From Streptomyces tauricus (GTDB lineage Bacteria > Actinomycetota > Actinomycetes > Streptomycetales > Streptomycetaceae): 64,000 nt of DNA. The stretch lies in assembly GCF_014650955.1 (NCBI RefSeq), contig NZ_BMVY01000018.1:62001-126000 (forward strand), given 5' to 3'. Position numbers and translations under genes: made by a program. The stretch's first letter is position 1. The number at the start of each line of letters is the position of its first letter. This document shows, piece by piece, positions 9,927 through 17,670 of the stretch. The notes below the pieces were generated by a model. The model saw only the letters and a list, made by a program, of their open reading frames with translations, ran no database searches and was not told the origin of the DNA.

Positions 9927-9961
9927 GCCGAGACCGTCGAGGTTGCCGCGGCGGTCTCGGC
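9927..9961 (+). terminator. GC-rich hairpin after the acyl-CoA dehydrogenase-like gene
   Basis: GCCGAGACCG at 9927-9936 pairs perfectly with CGGTCTCGGC at 9952-9961 across a 15-base loop. It lies between two convergent genes (ends at 9912 and 10012), where a bidirectional terminator is expected. There is no U-tract, which is common for Streptomyces terminators. Confidence 0.5.
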
Positions 9962-10011
9962 CGAGCGCCCGATCACGACGGCGCCGTGCCCGCGGTCGGT
10001 GGGTTTCTTGT

Positions 10012-10224
10012 TCAGGCAATCTTGCTTCTGAGCATGGCGAGGTAGAAGGGAAGCTTTTGCACGGCCTTCCTGGGTACCGTATAGACCTCTACGCTTCCGC
10101 GGACGTGATCATTGATGATCAGCGTGGTCTCACCGTCTGCATGACGGACCTCGGCGGAATACAGGACCTCCTCACCGTCGGTAGTGCCATCGGGATTGAT
10201 TTCCTCGGGCATGGGCTTCTCCAC
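10012..10224 (-). CDS. small hypothetical protein, 70 residues
   Basis: A short charged protein with no recognised family; the second half (TLIINDHVRGSVEVYTVPRK) reads like a beta-rich fold ending in a basic helix. The start is GTG 10224, with AGGAG five bases upstream. The gene is convergent with the acyl-CoA dehydrogenase-like gene and divergent from the membrane protein at 10448. Base composition is lower in GC than its neighbours. Coding support comes from the ribosome binding site and the amino-acid composition. Confidence 0.6.
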   Translation of the reverse strand: MEKPMPEEINPDGTTDGEEVLYSAEVRHADGETTLIINDHVRGSVEVYTVPRKAVQKLPFYLAMLRSKIA

Positions 10225-10447
10225 GCGAACTCCTGTCTCGCCTTCGGCCCAGACTTTTGCTATGGCCTACTTGTGATCAACGGTAGGTCAGGTGAAGTTC
10301 GGAAAGATCAAGGAAGTTGATGCCCTACCCGAAAGGGTGAACATGGTGTACCGCTCTGGTGGGGCGGTCATCGGGGGCGTTACGCTGAAATTATGAGAGC
10401 GATGTCGAAAAATTCGACACGTGATTTCTGGAAAGGTCTCACTGACT

Positions 10448-10705
10448 ATGCTTATTCCCATTTTCCTGCTGGGAGCGGCTTCGGCGCCGCTGCTGAAGAA
10501 GGTCGTCCGGGGAACGGTGAAGTCCTCGGTGAAGCTGGCACTGGACGCCAAGCGCGTCGCCCACGGGCTGAACGAAGACCTGAACGACCTTGCCGCCGAG
10601 GCGGCAGCCGAGTCATTCGCCTCGGATTTGCAGGAAACCGCGACGGAAGTGCCGCACCAGGCGGTCAAGAAAACCCGTGCGGCGACGGCGACGGCGACTC
10701 CGTAA
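10448..10705 (+). CDS. small membrane-anchored protein, DUF5132-like
   Basis: The 85-residue protein starts with one hydrophobic segment (MLIPIFLLGAASAPLLKK) followed by an amphipathic, Ala/Glu-rich region. This layout resembles small DUF5132-type proteins, but the match is from memory. GTG 10421 in the same frame is an alternative start; ATG 10448 is preferred because GGAAAGG lies about 11 bases upstream and the hydrophobic segment then becomes N-terminal. A longer overlapping frame from 10393 is not used here. Function is unknown. Confidence 0.55.
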   Translation: MLIPIFLLGAASAPLLKKVVRGTVKSSVKLALDAKRVAHGLNEDLNDLAAEAAAESFASDLQETATEVPHQAVKKTRAATATATP

Positions 10706-10896
10706 CGACGAGTCGGCAGCGCGCCGCGCGCCCGCGGCGCCCCGGTCATCGCCGACGGCGGTCAGCAGGGCACCGGGCCTCGCATCCTGCCCGCGGACGC
10801 CCTCACGCCCGGGCGTGGATGCGGGCCGGCGCTCGCGGAGCTGATCGTAGTGACGCCTGGCAGACGTTGAGCCCTACACGGAAGACAGAGCACCTC

Positions 10897-11466
10897 ATGG
10901 TCAGTGACAGCACAGCGAACGCCTTCATCTGTCTCAGGGTCCCCGACGGGTTGGTGGACGCCCTTGCCGACCTCCAGCAGCAGTGCCGAGACCGGGTCGA
11001 CCCGCAGAACCGGGAGCACCTCCACATCACCCTGGGTTTTCTGCACGAGGCCGACGAGCGGAAGCTGGCCGACGCCCGCGCGCTGGTGTCCGACGGTAAG
11101 TGGGCGGCTCCGCTCATCCGCCTCACCGGGGAGGTGCGGCACGGCAGTTGGGCGCTGAAGAAGAACCCTGCCTACCGCTACGACGAGGAGACGGTGCAGA
11201 AGGGTGAACAGGTCCGCCTTGGCGTCGAGTACAGCGACGAACTGCGCCACATCCAGGAGGAGATCACCCAGGGTCTGGACATCGTCGAGAAAGACTTCTG
11301 GCCCCACGTCACCCTCGGGCTGGCCATGGAGGACTTCCCTCCCGCAGCGGTCGGTGACCTGCGGCTGCCCTCGGAGAGCGGGCCGGCTCCGAGCGTGGAC
11401 GTGCAACAGGAAGCGTCGTCCGTCGAGTTCACCACGCTGATCAGTAAGGAACTACCGAGCAGGTGA
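10897..11466 (+). CDS. 2H phosphoesterase family protein (2'-5' RNA ligase/ThpR-like)
   Basis: This 189-residue protein has the two HxT motifs that define the 2H phosphoesterase superfamily: HLHITLGF near residue 40 and HVTLGL near residue 136. Family members hydrolyse or ligate 2'-5' or cyclic phosphodiesters in RNA or nucleotides. The frame opens further upstream at 10393, but that part is shared with another reading frame; ATG 10897 gives a normal-length protein. The Shine-Dalgarno is weak. It stands alone between small genes and a degraded region, so the substrate cannot be inferred. Confidence 0.75.
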   Translation: MVSDSTANAFICLRVPDGLVDALADLQQQCRDRVDPQNREHLHITLGFLHEADERKLADARALVSDGKWAAPLIRLTGEVRHGSWALKKNPAYRYDEETVQKGEQVRLGVEYSDELRHIQEEITQGLDIVEKDFWPHVTLGLAMEDFPPAAVGDLRLPSESGPAPSVDVQQEASSVEFTTLISKELPSR

Positions 11467-11617
11467 AGACGAGCACGCGCGCCTGAAGCAGGGGGCCGTC
11501 GATCCGGGCACGCTCGCCAGCCGTTCATGAAGGTGCTGTCCGGGCTGACCCATAGCGCCTCCAAGAGCGGCATCGAGGGCGCGGACGCGCAGGGGACCAG
11601 TCTGACGGACCGGGCTG

Positions 11618-11761
11618 ACCAGCGCCCTGATAAGCCCGGTCGGCCCAGCACTTGAGGTCATCGGCGGCGAGGGCAGCGGGAATGCCATGGGTCCGGGCCG
11701 CGATCAGGTCGTGCGTGGCTCCCGGCAGCGCGGCCGAGGCCCAGATCAGGCGCCCGGGTGG
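11618..11761 (-). mobile_element. IS5-family transposase fragment
   Basis: The minus-strand translation contains RLIWASAALPGATHDL followed by a segment ending CWADRAYQGAG, typical of the DDE region of IS5-family transposases. Neither the N terminus nor the C terminus is present, and no inverted repeats are visible. It directly abuts the DNA ligase fragment on its right. Confidence 0.6.
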
Positions 11762-11775
11762 ATCGGCGAGGACCT

Positions 11776-11945
11776 CAGGACGGTGGCGTCCGGTAGCTGC
11801 GCGGCGCCGGTCACGACCTCCGGGAACGTGGGCCTCATCTGGGTGCCGCGGCGTGAGCGCAGCGCGGCCTGGCCGATGTCGACGGACAGGCCGGCTCGGA
11901 AGCCGTCCCACTTCGGCTCCGCAGGGGTGTCGGCAAGCGGGGGCT
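11776..11945 (-). pseudogene. ATP-dependent DNA ligase, N-terminal fragment
   Basis: One frame reads EPKWDGFRAG, then LRSRRGTQMRPTFPEVV and AAQLPDATVL, which is the adenylation core of actinobacterial ATP-dependent DNA ligases; the Lys in KWDG is the adenylated residue. It has no start or end of its own: an HNH fragment precedes it and an IS5 fragment follows it. Other ligase pieces occur near 32.0 kb and 41.1 kb. Confidence 0.6.
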
Positions 11946-11949
11946 GCCG

Positions 11950-12236
11950 GTCGGCGGGGTCCTGGTCGGTTTTCGAGCGTTGGTGCGGGCGGTGACGGTG
12001 ACCAGGAGCGGTGGGCGTCGAGGTTGTTGGCGTAGTGCCTCGCGCCGGGCCGCCGTCCAGGCGCGGGCGCCGGAGTCCCAGGCTTCGGCGGGGGACCATG
12101 TGATCGATGACAGGCTGCCCGGCGTGGTGAGGGTGACGCCGTCGTAGTAGGGATCCCACTCACCCACCACGGCTTTGCAGCCTGCCTCGATGGCCGGTTC
12201 CACACGGGATGTGGCGATCAGCGCTCCGGAGCGCGT
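11950..12236 (-). pseudogene. HNH nuclease (DUF1524/GmrSD C-terminal type), frameshifted
   Basis: Pieces of one secreted-type HNH nuclease can be followed through three frames: GEWDPYYDGVTL, then VIDHMVP (the catalytic DH pair), then AEAWDSGARAWTAARREAL, HYANNLDA, LLVTVTARTNARK and KTDQDPADRQPP. At least four frameshifts are needed to join them, so the gene is dead. The C-terminal end is cut off and continues directly into the DNA ligase fragment. Confidence 0.65.
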
Positions 12237-12249
12237 GGCCGGCGGAAGG

Positions 12250-13950
12250 TCAGACGATGCCGTGTCTGTCGGCTTCGGCGAGGATGGCGTCGCGTTCCCT
12301 CCACTTCGCCCAGAACGCGCCGTGGTATCCCATGGCGGTGAGCGTGGTGAGGAAGGGGTTGTCGGCGTAGTTGTTGTCGTCTTTGGAACTGCCGGGAGCG
12401 GTCGGCAGCATGACACGGGGGTAGTCGGCGGGGTCGATGTGGTCCCACATCAGCTCGACGGTGTGCAGCCAGCGTCCGGCGGGGTCGGCCATGGTGGCGG
12501 GGTCCTCGGGGAGACCGGTCGAGAAGTAGCACACCGGTCGGACGGTGCCGTCGGACTGGAACATGAACTGCCGCTCGTACTCCACGGGGGAGTGGCACTG
12601 GTCGGCGGTGCGCAGCACGATGGGTTCGGTGGCGCTGTCGGACTGCGTCCCGAGGACGTGCCGTACACCCGCGCTCTCGCGGGCGAGCCACTGGCCCAGC
12701 GGCTGGTAGGGGAAACAGCGCAACCCCAGACTGAACCCGGCCACGGTCGCGTCCAGTGCCAGTGTGCGGTCGATGGCCTCACGAAGGGTTTCCCAGGTCT
12801 CCCCTGGCATTCCGGCCAGGACCTCCACCATGGAGGCCATGCCGTACTGGTGGCACAGTTTCACCAGTTGCTCGGTGTCCGACCAGGTGTAGTAGCGAGT
12901 CCCCTTCTTGGTGACCTTCCAGCCCTCCAGCATGTCGTCGCGCACGTGGTCGGGTGCCACGTTCACGCCGGCGCATCCGGCCGCCGCCAGTAATTCGGCG
13001 AACTCCTCGTCGAAGGGCTTGGGCTGGGCGTAGATCCACAGCCGCAGTTTGTGCAGTGGGGAGTCGGGGGCGTTGTCCTTGCGGCGTACTACCTCGCGCA
13101 GTACGGCCTTGGTGTTCGCGATGGCGAGGTTGAACTCGGAGTCGGCGGTGTGCACGTCGCACACGCCCTGCTCCACCAGTTCGGTCAGCTCGTCGACGAC
13201 CGCGGTAACGGACCGTTTGGCGAACGCCGTGCCCTTGGCGTCGGGTTCGACGCAGTGCGCGCAGGCGTAGGGACAGCCGCTCTTGGTGAGGATGTTGCCC
13301 AGGCCTCCGCGTTCGTAGTAGCCGAGGTTGTCGACTTTGAACCGGTTGCCCGAACGGCGTGTGTAGGCGGAGGCGGTATCGACCTGCCAGGCGCGCGGCT
13401 GTCCGGCGCCGACCTCACCCACCTTGCCCAGGGCGGGGTCGGGGTCGGGGGTGGGGACGCGGGTCACCCGGCCGTCGCCCTGGTTGATGAGCAGGCCCGC
13501 GACCGTGGCCGGGTCACCGCCGTGGGACAACCGGTGGGCGAGGTCCACCAGGATGAGTTCGCCCGGGCCTTTGACGCCGAAGTCCAGCCCGAAGTAGTCC
13601 ACGCAGGCGAACGGCATGGTGGAGAACCCCACCCCGCCGCCCACCACGGGTGCCGGGGTCAGCGACCGGATCTTCCGTACGATCTGCCGGTGCTCGGGGA
13701 GGAAGACGCGCTGCTGCTGGGCGTAGAGGGTGTCGGTGTTGCGCACTGAGATGCCCACCAGCAGCGGCGACGGACGGGAGGTGAAGTACTCCTCGATGAC
13801 CTGCGGCCAGGCGTCCCGTTCGAAGCACAGGTCCACGATCTCCACGGTGTAGCCGTGCTGCTCCAGCCGGGTGGTGAGGACGTCCAGCGCATACGGGGTG
13901 ATCGGGGGGTGGACCTTGTTCGGGTTGATCAGGGTGATGAGGGTGCTCAC
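12250..13950 (-). CDS. cobalamin-dependent radical SAM protein, TsrM-like C-methyltransferase
   Basis: A 566-residue protein with an N-terminal B12-binding-type domain (residues about 1-160, including VVGGGVGFS) and a radical SAM core with CPYACAHC, Cys 226, 230 and 233, for the 4Fe-4S cluster. The B12 domain lacks the DxHxxG motif, and it has an Arg at about residue 70 (ISVRNTDT), matching the position of the cobalt-facing Arg described for TsrM, the tryptophan C2-methyltransferase of thiostrepton biosynthesis. The GTG start at 13950 overlaps the tryptophanase stop (GTGA), so the two are translationally coupled. That context points to tryptophan or indole as the substrate. Assignment to class B methylases is by motif and neighbourhood; the substrate is inferred. 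Confidence 0.85.
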   Translation of the reverse strand: MSTLITLINPNKVHPPITPYALDVLTTRLEQHGYTVEIVDLCFERDAWPQVIEEYFTSRPSPLLVGISVRNTDTLYAQQQRVFLPEHRQIVRKIRSLTPAPVVGGGVGFSTMPFACVDYFGLDFGVKGPGELILVDLAHRLSHGGDPATVAGLLINQGDGRVTRVPTPDPDPALGKVGEVGAGQPRAWQVDTASAYTRRSGNRFKVDNLGYYERGGLGNILTKSGCPYACAHCVEPDAKGTAFAKRSVTAVVDELTELVEQGVCDVHTADSEFNLAIANTKAVLREVVRRKDNAPDSPLHKLRLWIYAQPKPFDEEFAELLAAAGCAGVNVAPDHVRDDMLEGWKVTKKGTRYYTWSDTEQLVKLCHQYGMASMVEVLAGMPGETWETLREAIDRTLALDATVAGFSLGLRCFPYQPLGQWLARESAGVRHVLGTQSDSATEPIVLRTADQCHSPVEYERQFMFQSDGTVRPVCYFSTGLPEDPATMADPAGRWLHTVELMWDHIDPADYPRVMLPTAPGSSKDDNNYADNPFLTTLTAMGYHGAFWAKWRERDAILAEADRHGIV

Positions 13951-15311
13951 TGGATGTCCCTGCCTTTCCCGAGGGGACTGAGCCTGGCGGTGAAGTGCCG
14001 CATCGGTGCCTGCGGTCCGGTGATCTCGAAGCCGGTCAGCTCCTCGGCCCGCCCTACCGCATCGCTGACGGACTCCACCACGTACTCCAGGTGCGAGCGG
14101 GTGTAGACGCGGCGGGGCAGCGCGAGTCGTACCAGCTCGTGCGGAGCCGGCTGGTCGTCATGGCCCAACGTGAGGGTGCCGAACTCCACCGTACGCACCC
14201 CCGCCGTCCGGTAGAGCTCGCAGACCAGCGCCACACCGGGGAACTCGGCCGGGGGAATGTGGGGCAGGAGCCGTCCGGCGTCGGCGTAGACGGCATGGCA
14301 GCCGGCCGGGCGCATTACGGGCAGGCCCGCTTCGGCCAGCGCGTCGGCGAACCACCGTGCGGTGTCGGCCCGGTAGGTGAGATAGGCGGGGTCGGTGACT
14401 TCCCGCAGTCCCTGGGCCAGGGCTTCCAGGTCGCGTCCCGCGAGTCCTCCGTATGTGGGGAACCCTTCCCAGGCGATCAGCAGTTCGCGGCAGCGCGCCG
14501 CCGTCTCCGTGTCGCGCAGGGCGATGAACCCGCCCGTGTTGGCCAGGCCGTCCTTTTTCAGCGAGGCCCAGCAGCCGTCCGCGAGGTCGAACATCGTACG
14601 GGCCACCTCGCGTGGACTGCGGCCTTCCTGACCGGGCTCCCGGGCAATGATCAGGTGGGCGTTCTCCGCGAAACGCGACGCGTCCAGGAGCAGCGGTACC
14701 CCGTACTTCTGGCACACCTCCTGCACGGACCGCAGATTGGCCAGCGATACCGGCTGGCCGCCGCCTCCGTTGTTGGTCACGGTCATGATGACCGCGCCCA
14801 GTTTCTCGCCGTCCGGGCCGGCCAGCAGTTCCCACAGCCGGTCGAGATCTATATTGCCCTTGAAGGGCGACTGGTCGGTGAGATCGGCGGCTTCGGGGCA
14901 CGGCAGATCCACTGCCTTGCATTGCAGCATCTCGACGTTGGCGCGTGTGGAGTCGAAGTGCGTGTTCGCGGCGGTGATCTGCCCGGAACTCAGCAGTTCG
15001 GTGAAGAGAATCCGCTCGCCCGCGCGGCCCTGGTGAATGGGAATGATCTCCGGGAATCCGGTCAGGTCTTTCGCGGTCTGCTCGAACCGCTCATAGGACG
15101 AGGCCCCCGCATAGGACTCGTCCCCCATGAACAGGGATGACCACTGCGCGGACGACATCGCGGTCGTTCCGGAGTCGGTCAGCAGGTCGATCGTCACGTC
15201 GGAAGCACGCACCCGGAAGATGTTGTGGTCGGCCTCGTCCAGGATTTGCTGCCGCTTCTCGGGCGTGAGGAACGGAATCGGTTCCACGGCCTTGATGCGA
15301 AACGGTTCCAT
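13947..15311 (-). CDS. tnaA: tryptophanase (tryptophan indole-lyase)
   Basis: A 454-residue PLP enzyme of the beta-eliminating lyase family. It opens EPFRIKAVEP, has IDLLTDSGTTAMS and GDESYAGA, the substrate-loop GGGGQPVSLANL, and the PLP lysine in SLKKDG. Two features separate tryptophanase from tyrosine phenol-lyase here: the Arg of the TPL VRSMERG motif is absent (VRTVEFG), and the C terminus has RHFTARL, matching the His of TnaA where TPL has Phe. It cleaves L-Trp to indole, pyruvate and ammonia. The preferred start is ATG 15311; an in-frame ATG at 15380 would add 23 residues. It lies between a permease and a radical SAM gene on the same strand. Confidence 0.9.
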   Translation of the reverse strand: MEPFRIKAVEPIPFLTPEKRQQILDEADHNIFRVRASDVTIDLLTDSGTTAMSSAQWSSLFMGDESYAGASSYERFEQTAKDLTGFPEIIPIHQGRAGERILFTELLSSGQITAANTHFDSTRANVEMLQCKAVDLPCPEAADLTDQSPFKGNIDLDRLWELLAGPDGEKLGAVIMTVTNNGGGGQPVSLANLRSVQEVCQKYGVPLLLDASRFAENAHLIIAREPGQEGRSPREVARTMFDLADGCWASLKKDGLANTGGFIALRDTETAARCRELLIAWEGFPTYGGLAGRDLEALAQGLREVTDPAYLTYRADTARWFADALAEAGLPVMRPAGCHAVYADAGRLLPHIPPAEFPGVALVCELYRTAGVRTVEFGTLTLGHDDQPAPHELVRLALPRRVYTRSHLEYVVESVSDAVGRAEELTGFEITGPQAPMRHFTARLSPLGKGRDIQ

Positions 15312-15397
15312 TACCGCACCCCATTCCACCGAATTGGTTCGCCGGAGGGGAGCCCGGACGGTATCAGGGAATTCATGCATACCGGTAAATTCTCCAT
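15311..15397 (-). CDS. candidate 28-residue leader ORF ending on the tryptophanase start
   Basis: On the minus strand an ATG at 15397 is preceded by GAGGG with a 9-base spacer. It opens a 28-codon frame beginning MENLPVCMNS and ending IRWNGVR, with one Trp at codon 24. Its TAA stop shares a base with the tryptophanase ATG (TAATG). In enterobacteria tna operons are induced by tryptophan through a Trp-containing leader peptide, TnaC; the arrangement here is reminiscent but lacks the long spacer. It may be a regulatory leader, a coupling peptide or chance. Confidence 0.35.
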   Translation of the reverse strand: MENLPVCMNSLIPSGLPSGEPIRWNGVR

Positions 15398-15490
15398 ACG
15401 ACCGTACCCTCGATCGGTGCCGAGCACCTGTTGAGGAGTCCGCAGCCTGATGAGTCCGGGGCGACAGGCCCGGAGTGCCGGAAGGCAGGA

Positions 15491-16816
15491 CTATGGGCGT
15501 CGCCGTGCCCGGGCCGCGGCCCAGGCGAGCAGTGCGCCGACGGCCAGCACGATCAGGCCCCGGACCCATACGTGGCCGTCCATCTGAGTGGCGAGCAGCA
15601 CACACGATGCCGCGCCGAGCAGGGCGATCGTCGTCGGGGTCGTGAAGTGGTCATGCGCCACCGTGTCCTTGCGCAGTCGTAGAACGGCCGTGTTGACCAG
15701 GAAGAAGACGACGAGGAGCAGCAGTACGAGCGTCGAGGCGAGTGAGGCCAGGTCTCCCGTCAGCGCGAGCAGCAGCGAGAGCACGGTGGTCGTCGCGATA
15801 GCGGCCCAGGGAGTGCGTCGGCCGGGCAGCACCTTCGTCAGAAAATGTGGCAGCAGTTTGTCGCGGGCCATTCCGTATACCAGCCGGGAGGACATGATGC
15901 CGGTCAGCAGCGCGCCGTTGGCGACGGCGATCAGGGCGATCACGCTGAAGACCCGTGTCGGTACGCCGCCCGCCACCTCCACGACGGTGAGCAGCGGTCC
16001 GCTGGACTGCACGAGCGAGGTCGTACTCACCGCGGAACTCGCCGCGGCACCGACCAGCGCGTAGACCACGCCGGCGGTGGCCAGTGCGCAGAATAGGGCG
16101 CGTGGGTACGACCGCCGGGGATCGCGGGTCTCCTCGGCCACGTTGACGGATGTCTCGAAGCCGACGAAGGAGTAGAAGGCCAGGACGGATCCGCTCAGCA
16201 TGGCGGCGGCCGGTGAGTTCTGGTCCGTTCCGAGCTGCGTCAGGCGGCCCACATCCCCGTCACCGCGCAGTGCCACCCAGGCACCGAGGCCGATGACCAG
16301 CACAAGGCCTCCGACCTCGATGACGGTCGCGGCCACGTTGGCCCGGGTCGATTCGCGGATCCCTCGGGCGTTGAGCAGGGCCAGGGCGCCGAGGAACAAC
16401 ACAGCCACCACGGCTACGGGCAACGAGAAGAAGACACCGAGGTAGTCACCGCCGAACCCGCGGGCGAGGGCGGCCACGGACACGACGCCCGCGGCCAGCA
16501 TGCAGAAACCCGTGAAGAACCCGGCGAACGGGCCGTAGGCCAAAGTGGTGTAGTGCGAGGCACCGCCGGCCCGTGGGTATTTCGTGACGAGTTCAGCGTA
16601 GGAGGAGGCCGTCAACACGGCCAGACCGAGGGCCACGATCAGGGGGGCCCACACCGCGCCCCCGGATTCCGCTGCCACCTGCCCTACGAGCACGTAGACG
16701 CCGGCGCCCAGCACGTCACCCAGAATGAAGAAGTAGAGGACCGTCGTGGTCAGTGTGCGTTTGAGTGGTGTCCCGGGGAGTCCCGCATCGTCCTGTGCGC
16801 GGCTCTTCATACTCAC
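15491..16816 (-). CDS. APC-superfamily amino acid permease
   Basis: A 441-residue integral membrane protein with about 12 hydrophobic segments. The first segment carries the APC-family pattern GDVLGAGVYVLVG, and later parts include FYSFVGFETSVNVAEETRDPRR, all typical of APC amino-acid permeases. The likely start is GTG 16816, with ATG 16810 as alternative; GGAG lies just upstream. It is 179 bases upstream of the tryptophanase gene on the same strand, so tryptophan or another aromatic amino acid is the most reasonable substrate. This is inferred from context, because APC sequences do not reveal substrate reliably. Confidence 0.85.
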   Translation of the reverse strand: MSMKSRAQDDAGLPGTPLKRTLTTTVLYFFILGDVLGAGVYVLVGQVAAESGGAVWAPLIVALGLAVLTASSYAELVTKYPRAGGASHYTTLAYGPFAGFFTGFCMLAAGVVSVAALARGFGGDYLGVFFSLPVAVVAVLFLGALALLNARGIRESTRANVAATVIEVGGLVLVIGLGAWVALRGDGDVGRLTQLGTDQNSPAAAMLSGSVLAFYSFVGFETSVNVAEETRDPRRSYPRALFCALATAGVVYALVGAAASSAVSTTSLVQSSGPLLTVVEVAGGVPTRVFSVIALIAVANGALLTGIMSSRLVYGMARDKLLPHFLTKVLPGRRTPWAAIATTTVLSLLLALTGDLASLASTLVLLLLVVFFLVNTAVLRLRKDTVAHDHFTTPTTIALLGAASCVLLATQMDGHVWVRGLIVLAVGALLAWAAARARRRP

Positions 16817-16870
16817 CTGGCTCCATGTTGCGGTATCCAGAAATACGGTATTAATCCAGGATTATCTCTG

Positions 16871-17115
16871 TTGGTGGCCGCACGTGCGATGGACCTGACC
16901 CGGCTGGTCGTCAGCGAGTTGGTTACCTACGCCCGCAAGTACGCGCCCGGGCCGGTCATGATGGAACTGCGTGTTTCCAGGTCCGTGGTGGAGGTCGCCG
17001 TGTGGGACAGCGGTCCCGTCCTGCCGGTGCCAGGGCCGCCGATGCGGGCCGTGTGGGACAGCACGGCCTGGAGATCCTCATGGCCGTCTCCCAGGGGTTC
17101 GAGGTCTGGCGGGGG
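16871..17115 (+). pseudogene. anti-sigma-factor ATPase (RsbW/HATPase-like) fragment, frameshifted
   Basis: The plus strand reads MDLTRLVVSELVTYARKYAP from 16889, then VVEVAVWDSGPVLPV, which is the N-box region of the serine-kinase-type ATPases of Streptomyces. Near 17035 the frame shifts and continues as VGQHGLEILMAVSQGFEV. A start and the last strands are missing. A second damaged copy lies at 25252-25926. Confidence 0.65.
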
Positions 17116-17125
17116 GATTGTTGGC

Positions 17126-17520
17126 TCAATGAGAATCCTCGACCGGGACATCGACGTCCCAGGGTTGTTCGACAGCGGTGAGGAGTTCGAGGATCTGCAG
17201 GGAGTCGCCACCGTTTCGGAAGAAATCGGTGTCCGAGGTGATGGAGTCGGTGTCCAGCATCTGCGCCCACAGCGCGACCAGTTCCTCGCCCACCCCTTCG
17301 TGGGCGGGGTGGTGTGAGCGATACCTCTGCGGTGCGGGGATGAAGTATGGCGAGCGCTGTGCGGTCGGTTTTGCCGGCGTCGATGAGGGGGATCGCATCG
17401 ATCAGCGGAAGATCGAAGGCAGCATGAATGTCGGCAGGGTTTCTGCGAGGAAGTCCCTGAGGTCCGTCGTGGCTGGCTCTGCGGTGTTTTCGGAGTGGAC
17501 GGGTAGTCGATCATGCCGGT
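17126..17520 (-). pseudogene. NRPS remnant: end of adenylation domain plus carrier domain
   Basis: The minus strand carries LRDFLAETLPTFMLPSIF, then after a stop/frameshift near 17405 LIDAIPLIDAGKTDRTAL (the A10 motif of an adenylation domain, normally NGKxDR). A carrier domain follows in the same region: ELVALWAQMLDTD, FFRNGGDSLQILELL with the phosphopantetheine Ser. The piece stops at 17126 without a further domain. It is unlike the NRPS at the left edge in sequence, so it comes from a different synthetase. Confidence 0.65.
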
Positions 17521-17670
17521 TGTGGGTCCGCCCAGGTCAGGTGGGTCTTTCGTTTCGGACTTTCCTGGCGGGTTTGTGAGAACGGTGGGAGGCCCCGGCT
17601 GTCCTGCCCCCGTCTCGCTGCTCGCCGCCCTTCCGAGATGGTTGATGAGGCTGCCGCCACGCTCTGCCGG

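Noticed and set aside
12175..12993. 272-codon plus-strand frame opposite the radical SAM gene
   Set aside because: Antisense shadow with no domain or ribosome binding site.
13947..15311. Tyrosine phenol-lyase as the identity of the PLP enzyme
   Set aside because: The substrate-specific Arg of TPL is absent and the C-terminal His typical of tryptophanase is present.
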